Shown: positions 26,461 through 37,783 of the stretch, in pieces | Numbering within the stretch: the stretch's first letter is position 1 | Layout: every line of letters starts with the position of its first letter | Assembly (NCBI GenBank): GCA_020630575.1 | Contig: JAHDBD010000003.1 | Span: forward strand, 124,001 to 188,000 | Origin: Bernardetia sp. | Lineage (GTDB): Bacteria > Bacteroidota > Bacteroidia > Cytophagales > Bernardetiaceae | DNA: 64,000 nt | Direction: 5' to 3' | Made by a program: the position numbers and the translations under genes | The notes under the pieces: generated by a model | What the model saw: only the letters and a program-made list of their open reading frames with translations | Told to the model about the DNA's origin: nothing | The model's database searches: none

Positions 26461-26494
26461 AAAAATCAGATAACCTCACGATTATCTGATTTTA
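26461..26494. terminator. Bidirectional terminator
   Basis: Stem AAAATCAGATAA (26462-26473) with its complement at 26482-26493, loop of 8, A/T tracts on both sides. It separates the convergent 7TMR gene and the ABC-F gene. Confidence 0.85.
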
Positions 26495-26521
26495 TTATAT
26501 AACTTATAAATTGCTTACCAA

Positions 26522-28171
<1,650 letters not shown>

Positions 28172-28305
28172 TTATGATTATATAAAATGCTTTAATTACA
28201 ATTATAAAATAATTTGATATAAAACATTTTTTGCGAATAATTCGATTGATTAAACTATTGAATATGAATAACTTACCACTGAAAGTAAGTCGTTTTTTCA
28301 AAGCA

Positions 28306-28313
28306 CAAAGGTA
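28306..28313 (-). promoter_or_regulatory. -7 promoter box for the ABC-F gene
   Basis: Read on the minus strand: TACCTTTG, exact consensus. A TTTG lies 22 bp upstream, near the expected -33 position. An adjoining second box, TAATTTTG (28321-28314), is also perfect, so two overlapping start sites are possible. Confidence 0.5.
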
Positions 28314-28420
28314 CAAAATTATTTTGATTTTTTTCCAAACTGAGGTAAATCAGTGTTAATATGTATAATTCGTGAAATCTTTGTTTCATAAAAATACTAG
28401 TCTACATTAGAATTAGACTT

Positions 28421-30646
28421 CTACCAATCTCCATTTTCATTATCCTTAATTTCTTCTTCTACATTTTGCAAGCGTTCTTGTTCTAATTCTTCACTGCTTT
28501 TTTCATTTTCTTTATTTGGATTTGTAAGCATCATATTTTTCTTGAGTAATCTAAATTCTACTCTACGATTTACTCGTTTGTCTTCTTCTGTAATCTCTGG
28601 AAAAACTAAAGGCTTTTCAGAACCTAAGCCAAATGGTTTTATTCGGTCAGCTTCCAAGCGTCCATAAGATAAAATATAATTACGAATAGATTCAGCTCTT
28701 TTGAGTGAAAGTTCTTTATTCTTTTCTTTATTTCCATCGCTATCTGTATGACCATAAATATCTAAATTGAAATCAGGATGTTCTACCAAAAAATCAATAA
28801 TTAGATGCAAATCATTTTCCATTTTTGGCAAAATTCCTGTGCTGTTAGGCGCAAATTCAATAGATTTAAATTGTATTGTTTCTATCTGTGAAGCTGGCGA
28901 AGAAGCCATTTTTTGACGAACTCCTTGTACTTCAACCTCTCTATACGTATCACCATTTACTTCAAAAAGCTCTTCCAAACGAAAGAAATTTTCACCACTT
29001 ACAATAAGTAAATATTTCTTTTTATCAATCAGTTCAAACTCAAAATTACCTTCTTCATCGATATATTTGGGAGCAATCGGAATCTTATCAGCAATATCAT
29101 AAACCACCACAACACCACCAAAAATTTCTCCCGTTTGACTTTCTTTTACTTTGCCTGAAAAACGAACAATTGCTTTTGGCTGTGCTTCCATAGGCAAAGG
29201 AAAAGAATACAAATCAGAATTGGTATAAGGGTCTTGAACGACTGGCTCATTTCGCATCAAACGAATCTCTTTTTCGGCTCGTGCATAATACAAAAGACGG
29301 GCAGAAGCATCAATAGTAAAATAATATTCACTACTTTTTGTATTTACAAAAGGACCTAAGTTTTTCGGTTCGCACCACGTATCACGACTTGTTTTGTAAG
29401 ACTTGAAAATATCATAACTTCCAAAGGAAAACAAATGACCATTCGAACTAAAATATAAAATATTATCGCTAGGGTGTAAAAATGGACTTAGTTCATTGGC
29501 TTGTGTATTAATAATAGGTCCTATGTTTTGAGCTACTGACCAACGTTTTCTGCCTTGACGAACTGTAAAATAAATGTCTGTTCCTCCAAAACCTGTTTTT
29601 CTATCTGAAGCAAAAAAAAGTGTATCACCCGTTACCGAAAAACTAGGATGAGAATCCCAAGTGGTAGAGTTTACAGACACACCAAAGTTTTGAACCTCAT
29701 CCCAAATTCCATCTCCTTCATTCCATTTAGCAATATATAAATCACAATCTCCAAAACCATCAGGAGCATCACAACGAGAAAAAGCCATATATTTTCCATC
29801 TCTACTAATACAAGGTGAACCTTCATTATAACGAGTATTTAAGCCTTTTAAAGGCAAAGGATAATCCCAACCAAATTCTCCCAAACGAACCGATTTATAA
29901 ATGTTCTCATCAAACTTATCAGCAGGCAAATACTTACGAACAGGGTCATTTACAGTGTCCATTAAAAGTCTTTTTGAAGTAAAATAAATGATAGAATCTG
30001 TCTGACCAATCGCCAAACCATATTCTTCATAAGGCGAATTTATTTCTTCTCCCATACTTGTTCCCATTTGGTCAGGAGGACGCAGCGTATCAACTAATTG
30101 CCATTTATCAATTAGTTCATAATAATATTTTAAAGGAACATATTTTGGTTTTTCACTAGGAGAAGCCAACGAATCAAAAGCTAACTGACTTTTTACAGAT
30201 GAACCTCTATGATGTTTTAATAATAATCTATATAATTCTAAAGCTAAAGGTTGATTTCCTGTTTTTTCGGCTGCTTGTGCATATGCCCAAATTAAATCCA
30301 AATCTTTTTTAAAGTTTTCTATGCCAAAATAACGAATATAGGTATCAAGTGCTTTTTTGAGTTCTGGAAGATTATTTTCTTGTTGAAGTCTTTTGATTTC
30401 TTTTAGCTGGCGAGGGTCATAATAATATCTATAACTTTCAATATTCAAAAATGTGATTTGTGGACAATAAACTGCTCCTGATTTGTTGATAGGACGAAAT
30501 TCTTCTAATTTTATCTTAGAATCTTTATTACGCTGAGCATAAGTAGGAGTGAAAAAAATAATTAAAATAAAAATACATAGATAGCTAATTTTATATTTAT
30601 TTTGGTCTAAATTTTTTTTTATTAAAAATAATATTTTATTTTTCAT
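28421..30646 (-). CDS. OmpA/PD40/TPR envelope protein of PorE-like build
   Basis: 741 residues with a signal peptide (about 20-37, ending PTYAQ). Order of parts: helical TPR-like region (about 60-150), beta-propeller with PD40/WD40-like repeats (SRDGKYMAFSRCD, VTGDTLFFASDRK, PSDNILYFSSNG; about 200-470), a carboxypeptidase-regulatory-like domain (VVVVYDIADKIPIAPKYID, about 505-570), and a C-terminal OmpA peptidoglycan-binding domain (LDIYGHTDSDGNKEKN...LSLKRAESI, about 640-715). This is the domain order of PorE of the type IX secretion system, but PorE is a lipoprotein and no lipobox Cys exists here. No other por/gld genes are near. Confidence 0.85.
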   Translation of the reverse strand: MKNKILFLIKKNLDQNKYKISYLCIFILIIFFTPTYAQRNKDSKIKLEEFRPINKSGAVYCPQITFLNIESYRYYYDPRQLKEIKRLQQENNLPELKKALDTYIRYFGIENFKKDLDLIWAYAQAAEKTGNQPLALELYRLLLKHHRGSSVKSQLAFDSLASPSEKPKYVPLKYYYELIDKWQLVDTLRPPDQMGTSMGEEINSPYEEYGLAIGQTDSIIYFTSKRLLMDTVNDPVRKYLPADKFDENIYKSVRLGEFGWDYPLPLKGLNTRYNEGSPCISRDGKYMAFSRCDAPDGFGDCDLYIAKWNEGDGIWDEVQNFGVSVNSTTWDSHPSFSVTGDTLFFASDRKTGFGGTDIYFTVRQGRKRWSVAQNIGPIINTQANELSPFLHPSDNILYFSSNGHLFSFGSYDIFKSYKTSRDTWCEPKNLGPFVNTKSSEYYFTIDASARLLYYARAEKEIRLMRNEPVVQDPYTNSDLYSFPLPMEAQPKAIVRFSGKVKESQTGEIFGGVVVVYDIADKIPIAPKYIDEEGNFEFELIDKKKYLLIVSGENFFRLEELFEVNGDTYREVEVQGVRQKMASSPASQIETIQFKSIEFAPNSTGILPKMENDLHLIIDFLVEHPDFNLDIYGHTDSDGNKEKNKELSLKRAESIRNYILSYGRLEADRIKPFGLGSEKPLVFPEITEEDKRVNRRVEFRLLKKNMMLTNPNKENEKSSEELEQERLQNVEEEIKDNENGDW

Positions 30647-30894
30647 TTTGTTTTTATATAAATCATCAAAAATTTCAAGTTATTTCTTGTTACAAAGTAG
30701 CCAAAAAGTATGCAATTTATAGAAATCAAGTGTTTGATTTTAGTTTTATTCTACAAAATTTAACTTTTTGACTGCCAACTCTTATTTTGAAGAGGTAAAT
30801 TTAATTATCTTAAATCTTGAATTATCCTTTAGTTTTCTTTTTGTAATACAACGCTAAAATTTTCTGAATCCTTATATTAAATCTTATAAAAAAC

Positions 30895-32337
30895 ATGAAC
30901 GAGCAATTTTTACATTATATATGGAAATTTCAATATTTTGATAAGAATAATTTACTGACAGAAGAAGGAGAAGAATTACAAATTATTTCAGCAGGAATTC
31001 ATAACCACGATGCAGGAGCAGATTTTGAAGATGCTGTTTTAAAAATAGGTAGTAAGCAAAAACACACAAACTGGCAAGGAACAATAGAAATCGATACGTA
31101 TGGGTTTAATTGGGAAAGTCATCATCATGCTACAAATGAAGCCTACGAAAATGTAGTTTTACATGTTGTATGGAAGAATCCAAAGGAGGTTTTTAGAAAA
31201 AACGGTTCAAAAGTTCCTGTTTTGGTCTTAGAAAACAGAATTGATGAGCGTTTGTGGTTGAAATATCAAGAGTTTTTGAGAAATGAACACAAAATTCCGT
31301 GTCAAGGTTATTGGAATGAAGATACTATAAGCAATAATAATATAGAATTAATTGCATCATTTGAAAAAATGATGAGCCGAACACTTGATGAGCGATTGAT
31401 TAGAAAATCTCAACATATTCTTTCACTCTTAGAACGCAATGGTTATGATTGGGAAGAGACAAGTTATCAAGTTTTGTTAGAACATTTTGGATTTAAAAAG
31501 AATAATGCGCCTTTTTTGCAACTAGCCAAAGAATTACCATTCAAAATTATAAAAAAACATGCGAATCAAATTTCTCAGATAGAAGCTCTCTTTTATGGAA
31601 TGGCTGGATTTCTACTAGAAGAGAATAAAGAAAAAATAAATTTTTCAATTAAAAATGATTTTGAATATCAAAGTAAAGATCCAAATTTAGAACAAGATTT
31701 ATTACAAAATGAATTAAATAAAGAACTACATTATTTTGAAGGGTTACAAAAAGAGTTTCGTTTTTTATCTCATAAATATTCTCTACAAGACAAAGAAGTT
31801 AATTTAGCACAATGGAAATTTTTACGATTGCGTCCTTCCAATTTTCCAACAGTCAGAATAGCGCAGGTTATCGGACTTGTATCTCAGCAAAATCATCTGT
31901 TTTCTATTATTCTGAATGCAAAGACGCTAAAAGAATTTTATGAGTTTTTCAAAACAGAGCTACCAACTTACTGGAAAACACATTATAATTTTGGAAAGTT
32001 AAACAAACAGGAGGAAGATGGGACGTTTAAAGAAAATTCTACACTAGGAAAAGATGCACAGCAAAATTTGATTATTAATGTTGTCATTCCTATCCGTGTA
32101 GCGCATAGTTTATACAGGCAAAAAGAAGATGTTTTGTCAAAAAAATGGCTTAATGAACTAAAAACAGAGAAGAATAGTGTCATAGGTCTGTACAAACCTT
32201 TAGAAAAAATAAATAATTCTGATTTTAAATTAAAAACGGCCGCACAATCACAGTCTTTGCTAGAATTGTATAGCCAATATTGTAATCCTAAAAAATGTCT
32301 TTCTTGTGAAATAGGAAAAGAGCTTTTGAAGAAGTAA
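30895..32337 (+). CDS. DUF2851 family protein
   Basis: 480 residues, soluble. N-terminal signature of DUF2851: FLHYIWKFQYFD, then GIHNHDAGADFEDAVLKIG and NWQGTIEIDTYGFNWESHHH, with clustered His/Asp residues that look like a metal or nuclease-like site (the D...E-x-D pattern is reminiscent of PD-(D/E)XK enzymes; that reading is mine). The C-terminus has a Cys set, CNPKKCLSCEIG. Found throughout Bacteroidota; function unknown. It precedes an aminotransferase gene by about 100 bp. Confidence 0.88.
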   Translation: MNEQFLHYIWKFQYFDKNNLLTEEGEELQIISAGIHNHDAGADFEDAVLKIGSKQKHTNWQGTIEIDTYGFNWESHHHATNEAYENVVLHVVWKNPKEVFRKNGSKVPVLVLENRIDERLWLKYQEFLRNEHKIPCQGYWNEDTISNNNIELIASFEKMMSRTLDERLIRKSQHILSLLERNGYDWEETSYQVLLEHFGFKKNNAPFLQLAKELPFKIIKKHANQISQIEALFYGMAGFLLEENKEKINFSIKNDFEYQSKDPNLEQDLLQNELNKELHYFEGLQKEFRFLSHKYSLQDKEVNLAQWKFLRLRPSNFPTVRIAQVIGLVSQQNHLFSIILNAKTLKEFYEFFKTELPTYWKTHYNFGKLNKQEEDGTFKENSTLGKDAQQNLIINVVIPIRVAHSLYRQKEDVLSKKWLNELKTEKNSVIGLYKPLEKINNSDFKLKTAAQSQSLLELYSQYCNPKKCLSCEIGKELLKK

Positions 32338-32393
32338 GGCAAAATAAAAAACTATCAGAACTTCTGCCATCAATAAGGTTCTAAAAAAAATAG

Positions 32394-32401
32394 TAGCTTT
32401 G
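32394..32401 (+). promoter_or_regulatory. -7 promoter box for the aminotransferase
   Basis: TAGCTTTG, exact consensus, 40 bp before the start codon. No good -33 TTTG. Confidence 0.45.
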
Positions 32402-32441
32402 TACATCATTTCATTCGTAATTTTTAATTTTTAATTGATAT

Positions 32442-33734
32442 ATGCTTTCATCTCGCCAACTTTTCCTAAATCATGTCGCTCAAACATCTCCTTTTCCTCT
32501 TGCCTTAGAAGTTCATAATGCAAAAGGAATTTATATGTTTGGTAGTAAAAACCGAAAATGGATTGATATTATTTCAGGAATTGGAGTGAGTAATGTGGGA
32601 CATCGCCATCCAAAAGTAATAAAAGCAATTCAAAGGCAACTGAGAAAATATATGCACTTAATGGTTTATGGAGAATTTATCCAAACGCCACAAGTTCAGC
32701 TCGCCACAGCTATTTCAAAAACATTTCATACTACTTTAGGACAAGATTTTTTAGATAAAGAAGATAAAAGTAATGAAGAAAATAATAATCTATCTATAAC
32801 AAATCACGAAAATATTCCTCAAAATGCTGTTTATTTTGTAAATTCTGGAAGTGAAGCTGTTGAGGGAGCTATAAAATTAGCCAAACGATTTACAGGAAGA
32901 ACTCAATTAATAGGTTGTCATAATGCTTATCATGGTTCTACTCATGCTGCTCTTTCATTAGGAACAAGCGAACAATGGAAAGAGCCTTTTTTACCTTTAC
33001 TTCCTGATGTAGACCATATTTGTTTTGATAGCGAATCTTGTCTTTCAAAAATCACAGAAAAAACAGCAGCCGTAATTATAGAAACTGTGCAAGGAGAAGC
33101 AGGTGTCAGAATTCCACAAAAAGCCTATTTGAAAGCACTACGAAAAAAATGTAGCGAAACAGGAACGATTTTAATTTGTGATGAAATTCAATGTGGTTTT
33201 GGTAGAACGGGCAAACTTTGGGCTTTCGAACATTTTGATATAATTCCTGATATTGTTGTGGCTGCAAAAGGAATGGGTGGAGGAATGCCTATTGGTGCTT
33301 TTATGGCTTCTCAAAAAATGATGTCGTGCCTTTCTGATAATCCAATTTTGGGACATATTTCTACTTTTGGAGGACATCCTGTAAGTTGTGTCGCTTCTTT
33401 GGCAACACTCAAAGTAATTCAAGAAGAGAATTTATTAGATTCTGTTGAAGAAAAACATAATTTATTTAAGGAATTATTAAATCCAAAGACTACAAAAGCA
33501 ATAAAAGAATTTCGTGGAATAGGTTTGATGTTGGCAGTAGAATTTGAGAGTTTTGATTTCTTACAAAAGGTAATTGCTCACTGTTTGGAGCTTGGTTTAC
33601 TCTCTGATTGGTTTTTGTATTGTGATAATTCGATGCGAATTGCTCCACCTCTTATCATTACAAAAAAGGAAATAAAAAAGGCTTGCCAAATTATTTTGGA
33701 AGCCATTCGATTGACGGAAGAGAATGAAATTTAG
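32442..33734 (+). CDS. Class III PLP-dependent aminotransferase
   Basis: 430 residues, fold type I. Motifs: NSGSEAVEGAIKLAKRFTGR (PLP phosphate and cofactor contact), HNAYHGSTHAALSLG, the Asp-containing ICDEIQCGFGRTGK, the Schiff-base Lys in VVAAKGMGGGMPIGAF, and STFGGHPVSC. Members include acetylornithine, ornithine, 4-aminobutyrate and lysine aminotransferases; the exact substrate cannot be told here and no pathway genes adjoin. An insertion of about 25 residues near 100-125 (DKEDKSNEENNNLS) is hydrophilic and probably a surface loop. Confidence 0.9.
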   Translation: MLSSRQLFLNHVAQTSPFPLALEVHNAKGIYMFGSKNRKWIDIISGIGVSNVGHRHPKVIKAIQRQLRKYMHLMVYGEFIQTPQVQLATAISKTFHTTLGQDFLDKEDKSNEENNNLSITNHENIPQNAVYFVNSGSEAVEGAIKLAKRFTGRTQLIGCHNAYHGSTHAALSLGTSEQWKEPFLPLLPDVDHICFDSESCLSKITEKTAAVIIETVQGEAGVRIPQKAYLKALRKKCSETGTILICDEIQCGFGRTGKLWAFEHFDIIPDIVVAAKGMGGGMPIGAFMASQKMMSCLSDNPILGHISTFGGHPVSCVASLATLKVIQEENLLDSVEEKHNLFKELLNPKTTKAIKEFRGIGLMLAVEFESFDFLQKVIAHCLELGLLSDWFLYCDNSMRIAPPLIITKKEIKKACQIILEAIRLTEENEI

Positions 33735-33741
33735 GATGGTT

Positions 33742-33769
33742 TGTCATTGGTGCAGACACCAACAACGGC
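33742..33769 (+). repeat. Dispersed palindromic repeat, copy 4
   Basis: TGTCATTGGTGC then AGACACCAACAACGGC, eight bases after the aminotransferase stop codon. The core TTGGTG...CACCAA is a perfect 6-bp palindrome. Confidence 0.75.
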
Positions 33770-33852
33770 AGAAAGTAATTGGTATAACTGATTAGCAAGT
33801 GATTTGTATGATAATTACAGCATAATACAATTTGTATTAATACAGATGATAT

Positions 33853-33888
33853 AAAAAAGGCTTACAAAATAATTTTGTAAGCCTTTTA
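33853..33888. terminator. Bidirectional terminator
   Basis: 15-bp perfect stem, arms 33855-33869 and 33873-33887 (AAAAGGCTTACAAAA and its complement), loop of 3, between the convergent aminotransferase and clpS genes. Confidence 0.9.
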
Positions 33889-33946
33889 ATCAACAAGTAA
33901 AATTGTATTTCCTCTTACCATTTATCACTAACAACTTACCACCATT

Positions 33947-34273
33947 TTAATCCACTTCTGCCGAAATTCCACGTTCACAAATGGCGTTACGCATCGGAAC
34001 AAGGTCATTCCAAGAACCTTCTTTTACTGAGCATTTGCCTTTGAAGTGAATAATAAGTGTACATTGTTCTGCTTGTGGTGCTGAATGCTGACAAACCTCA
34101 ACTAAAGTATCGATAACATGGTCAAACGTATTTACTTCATCATTAAAAACAATTAAACGATGACCTTCCTCTGTTTTTGTATCTACTTCTTCTAAAACTT
34201 CTGTTTCTGTATTAGAATAAAAATTAGTAGATAAATTATTGGAAAATTTAGAAGAATTTGAAAATTGATTCAT
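33947..34273 (-). CDS. clpS: Clp protease adaptor ClpS
   Basis: 108 residues from the ATG at 34273 (MNQFSNSSKF). The frame is open to 34372, but that extension covers the -7 box and a palindromic repeat, so I reject it. The core RLIVFNDEVNTFDHVIDTLVEVCQHS has the conserved Asn-Asp pair that holds the N-terminal amine of substrates, and CTLIIHFKGKCSVKEGS follows. ClpS delivers N-degron proteins to ClpAP. The 30-residue N-terminal tail rich in Ser/Asn/Thr/Glu is flexible, as usual. Confidence 0.9.
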   Translation of the reverse strand: MNQFSNSSKFSNNLSTNFYSNTETEVLEEVDTKTEEGHRLIVFNDEVNTFDHVIDTLVEVCQHSAPQAEQCTLIIHFKGKCSVKEGSWNDLVPMRNAICERGISAEVD

Positions 34274-34316
34274 AATTGAAATAAGATTGATATAAAAACT
34301 TAAAATGAAATATCTA

Positions 34317-34343
34317 GCCGTTTTTGGTGTACTCACCGACGAC
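34317..34343 (-). repeat. Dispersed palindromic repeat, copy 5 (clpS leader)
   Basis: Minus strand: GTCGTCGGTGAGT then ACACCAAAAACGGC. It lies in the predicted 5' leader of clpS, between the -7 box (34360-34353) and the start at 34273. Confidence 0.75.
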
Positions 34344-34352
34344 TTTACTATA

Positions 34353-34360
34353 CAAAAATA
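34353..34360 (-). promoter_or_regulatory. -7 promoter box for clpS
   Basis: Minus strand: TATTTTTG, exact consensus; leader of about 75 nt containing repeat copy 5. Confidence 0.45.
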
Positions 34361-34404
34361 CGATATTATCAAAAAAATAACTAAATTTTTAAAGGAATAG
34401 TTTA

Positions 34405-34440
34405 CAAACCTACCAAATTTTTAAAAATCTGATAGGTTTT
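34405..34440 (-). terminator. Near-perfect palindrome downstream of hisC
   Basis: Arms 34406-34422 and 34423-34439 (AAACCTA...TAGGTTT with inner AATTTTTAAAAAT), three mismatches. It sits just after the hisC stop on the minus strand. No long U-run follows, so strength is uncertain. Confidence 0.55.
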
Positions 34441-34460
34441 AACATTTTACTTCTATTTTT

Positions 34461-35636
34461 TTATTTATATCTTCCTAATGTACTTAAAAGCAGTTCGTTT
34501 TCTTCAGGTGTTCCGATGGTTATTCTCAAACAACCTTCACAAAGTGGTTCTTTTGAGCGATTTCTGACCACAATTTCATTTTGCTTTATCAAGAAATTAT
34601 ACACTTCTTCTACTTTAGAAGCATCTTTTAGTTTTACCAAAATGAAATTTGTATCTGATGGATAGACTTTTTCAATAAAACTAAACTTACTTTCACTTCT
34701 CAGTTCTTCAATCAGTTTGTCACGCTCAAAATTCAAAACTTGAATAGCTTGTTCTACATTTTGAGAAAGACTTAAAGCCTTCAAAGCAATTTTTTGAGTA
34801 AGCATATTTACATTGTAAGGTGGCTTTGTACGCTTATAATATTCCATAATTTCAGCAGAAGAAAATGCCATTCCCAAACGAACACCTGCCATTCCCCACG
34901 CCTTAGAAAGTGTTTGCAAGACTACAATATTTGGGAAATTTTCTAATTCATTTATAAAACTAGCTTCCTTTGAATTTTCTGCAAAATCAATATATGCCTC
35001 ATCCACTACAACAATTCCATCAAAAAACTGACATAATTCTTTTATATCATTTTTATCAATTAAATTTCCTGTTGGATTATTGGGGCTACAAACAAAAATG
35101 AGTTTTGTATTTGCATCAATTTGCTTTTTTATTCCTTCCAGATCCAATTGAAAATCAGTTGTAAGCAGCGTTTTTCTAATTTCTACATCGTTTATTGTTG
35201 CCGAAACTGAATACATTCCATACGTTGGAGGGCAAACAATAATATTATCTTTTTGAGGAATACAGAAAATTCTGAAAAGTAAATCAATGGCTTCATCACT
35301 TCCATTTCCTACAAAAATCTGATTTTCATTTACATTTTTCAGTTTCGAAAGCTGTGCTTTTATATCTCGTTGGTGTGGGTCAGGATAACGATTGTAGTCC
35401 GTCTGAACCATCTCTGAAAGTGGAGAACCAAGTGCATTTTCATTGGCATCTAAAAAAATAGGTGCAGGAGTTTCAAAATTTTCATCTATTTTTGTAACTT
35501 CTATATCGCTTTTTTTATATTCGTCTCTTGCCGAAGAATAGGCTTTAAGTGTCAGAATATTCGGACGAATGAGTTTTTGTAAATCAAAATTTGTTTTTGA
35601 TTGTGTATTTTTTGAAGTAATTATATCTTGATTCAT
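34461..35636 (-). CDS. hisC: Histidinol-phosphate aminotransferase
   Basis: 391 residues from the ATG at 35636; a start 15 codons upstream is less likely because the family opening (LQKLIRPNILTLKAYSSARDEY) already begins after residue 16. Motifs: DANENALGSP, NGSDEAIDLLFRIF, CPPTYGMYSVSA, SPNNPTGN, VVDEAYIDFA (cofactor Asp), the Schiff-base Lys in TLSKAWGMAGVRLG, and the Arg of LRITIGTPEENE. Converts imidazole-acetol phosphate to histidinol phosphate. The rest of the his pathway is not adjacent; only hisH (61.2 kb) is in the window, so the pathway is split. Confidence 0.92.
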   Translation of the reverse strand: MNQDIITSKNTQSKTNFDLQKLIRPNILTLKAYSSARDEYKKSDIEVTKIDENFETPAPIFLDANENALGSPLSEMVQTDYNRYPDPHQRDIKAQLSKLKNVNENQIFVGNGSDEAIDLLFRIFCIPQKDNIIVCPPTYGMYSVSATINDVEIRKTLLTTDFQLDLEGIKKQIDANTKLIFVCSPNNPTGNLIDKNDIKELCQFFDGIVVVDEAYIDFAENSKEASFINELENFPNIVVLQTLSKAWGMAGVRLGMAFSSAEIMEYYKRTKPPYNVNMLTQKIALKALSLSQNVEQAIQVLNFERDKLIEELRSESKFSFIEKVYPSDTNFILVKLKDASKVEEVYNFLIKQNEIVVRNRSKEPLCEGCLRITIGTPEENELLLSTLGRYK

Positions 35637-35759
35637 AAAGCCGTTTATATGATTTATAAGATGAAATACAGGATAATGCAACTGAAAGTCAGCGTAGCTA
35701 ATTTCTTTTTTACAAATTTAATTCATTTCTCATTAATCACTAACAATTAATCATTATTT

Positions 35760-36371
35760 ATGCAGACTCCTCTTTCTTTCTATTTTTCAGATGTTGCCTT
35801 CGAAGCTGGTGTCGATGAAGTAGGGCGTGGTTGTTTGGCTGGAAGCGTGGTCGCTGCTGCCGTTATTTTCCCAAAAGACTATCGAAACTCATTTTTGAAC
35901 GATTCGAAAAAGTTATCCAAAAAAGATAGAGAAGAGTTGGATATAGAAATAAGAGAAAGTGCGCTTTCTTTTGCTATTGCAGAAGCAAGTCCTGCCGAAA
36001 TTGATAAAATTAATATCTTGAATGCTTCTTTTTTGGCGATGCAACGAGCTATTATCCAACTAAATCCTGTTCCAGAGTTTTTAATTATTGATGGAAATCG
36101 TTTCAAAACTGACCTCAAAATTCCTTATGAATGCATCATAAAAGGAGATTCGAAATACTTATCAATTGCAGCAGCTTCTATTTTAGCCAAAAACTATAGA
36201 GATGATTTTATGCTAAAATTAGCAGAGAAATATCCTTATTATGGTTGGGAAACAAATGTTGGTTATCCTACCAAAAAGCACAAACTAGGAATTGCAGAAC
36301 ACGGTTTAACAGAGTTTCATAGAAAAACGTTTAACAGCAGTCTGCAATTAGATTTGAGGTTTCAGAAATAG
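35760..36371 (+). CDS. rnhB: Ribonuclease HII
   Basis: 203 residues. Active-site cluster: Asp19-Glu20 in GVDEVGRGCLAGSVVAAAV, Asp in LIIDGN (about 112), and the C-terminal Tyr-Pro/Thr motif YGWETNVGYPTKKHKLGI. Cuts the RNA strand of RNA-DNA hybrids and single ribonucleotides in DNA. Full length, normal start. Divergent from hisC. Confidence 0.95.
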   Translation: MQTPLSFYFSDVAFEAGVDEVGRGCLAGSVVAAAVIFPKDYRNSFLNDSKKLSKKDREELDIEIRESALSFAIAEASPAEIDKINILNASFLAMQRAIIQLNPVPEFLIIDGNRFKTDLKIPYECIIKGDSKYLSIAAASILAKNYRDDFMLKLAEKYPYYGWETNVGYPTKKHKLGIAEHGLTEFHRKTFNSSLQLDLRFQK

Positions 36372-36403
36372 TTGTAACAAATAAATTAGCTGATTTTGAA
36401 TTT

Positions 36404-37783
36404 TTATTCTGTCAAACCTCCTGTAAGTCGTATCAATGTTGTATTTGCATCAATCAAATTGTAAGTGGCTTGCAATTCATTAAAAGCTGCATTTTGAAAA
36501 GCATTTTGAATTTGGCGATAATCAAATGAATTTATTAAACCAGAATTATAACGCTCTTCCAAAATCTGTAAATTTTGTTCAGAGACATTTTTACTTTCTG
36601 TAGATAAAGCTAATAGTTGTCTTCTGACATTATACAAATCAAAAGCTCTTGCCAAATCTCTTGAGAGCGTGAGTTTGTTTTGGTCAATGGTAAGATTGCC
36701 TATATTTTCAGAAATTTTGGCTCTCTGAACAGCTCTTTTTAATTGTCCTCCATTAAAAAGTGTAAAGGATAAATTAAAATTTAGAAAATAATTAGTTGTT
36801 TTGGCATTAATAGGTTCGGCAGGTGCTGCTCTATCTCCTGAAAAAGTAGCCTGACTCAAGTCTTGTCTGTTATAATTATATGAGTTACCTGCTGAAAGTG
36901 AAAGCTGTGGTATAGTAGCAGCTTGATTTAAGAGTGTTGCATCGTGTAAAATGGCTTGAGAAATCAAAAGACGATTCAAATCTGGGTTGGCTTCAAGCAT
37001 TTGCTTTTCTAGATCTGCAAACTGATAAGTTTCTGCTGGAGCTTGTAGTTTTTCATTTATTTCATATACTTTTTCTACTTCTTTTTCTCCCATCAAAACA
37101 TTCAAATCACGTACAGCATTTCGATATACTAATTCTTGATTGATTAAATTGATAGAATCTGTCAGGAAATTAGTTTTGGTAAGAAGTGTTTCGGCAGTTG
37201 TGGCAGTTCCTAAATCTACTTGTACTTCTGAATAACGATTTCTATCTCTTGAGTAATTCAATACTTTTTTCAAAACATCAATGCGTTCTTTTTCCAAAAC
37301 TACTCTATAATATCCCAAAATAACAGCTTGAATGGCATTTTGAATCACAATTTCTGCATTTCCTTCTGATTCTTCTTGCAATTGTTCCAAACGATGCTTG
37401 GCAATTTTGGTTCTGAATCCATTAAAAACTACCCAACTTACATTAAGCGCAGGCTGAATACTATTATTAATTGTGATTCCAGATAAAAATGAGGCAGGGT
37501 TATCTACATTATTTACACCATTGTTTTGTTGTAAAAGAAGGTTGATAGTTGGATAACGTCCAGTTTCTCCCCAATTATTATTGAGGGTAGCTTGGTTGAT
37601 GCGTTCTCTTTCTATCAAAATTCCGTAGTTATTTTTGAGACTTTGAGCTATTGCTTCTTGAAGGGTAAGAGTAGAGTTTGTAGTCTTGAAAATTTGATTG
37701 CTCTGAGCAAAAGAAGAAGAGAAAATAAAGACAAGTACGAAAGTAAAATAAAATTTATAAACAGAAGAGGAAATACTTTTCAT
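36404..37783 (-). CDS. TolC-family outer-membrane efflux protein
   Basis: 459 residues with a signal peptide (about 8-26, FSSSFAQ). Two internally similar halves with long heptad helices (about 60-130, 150-215, 270-300, 350-440) and beta-strand segments (PTINLLLQQNNG, SFTLFNGGQLKRAV), as in the OEP/TolC family. The motif VVFNGFRTKIAKHRLEQL and its later copy FTLFNGGQLKRAVQRAKIS are the paired helix starts. Neither the membrane-fusion nor the RND/ABC partner adjoins, so its pump is elsewhere. Confidence 0.88.
   Translation of the reverse strand: MKSISSSVYKFYFTFVLVFIFSSSFAQSNQIFKTTNSTLTLQEAIAQSLKNNYGILIERERINQATLNNNWGETGRYPTINLLLQQNNGVNNVDNPASFLSGITINNSIQPALNVSWVVFNGFRTKIAKHRLEQLQEESEGNAEIVIQNAIQAVILGYYRVVLEKERIDVLKKVLNYSRDRNRYSEVQVDLGTATTAETLLTKTNFLTDSINLINQELVYRNAVRDLNVLMGEKEVEKVYEINEKLQAPAETYQFADLEKQMLEANPDLNRLLISQAILHDATLLNQAATIPQLSLSAGNSYNYNRQDLSQATFSGDRAAPAEPINAKTTNYFLNFNLSFTLFNGGQLKRAVQRAKISENIGNLTIDQNKLTLSRDLARAFDLYNVRRQLLALSTESKNVSEQNLQILEERYNSGLINSFDYRQIQNAFQNAAFNELQATYNLIDANTTLIRLTGGLTE

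Noticed and set aside
34274..34372. 33-codon N-terminal extension of clpS
   Set aside because: It overlaps the -7 box and repeat copy 5; the ATG at 34273 suits the family.
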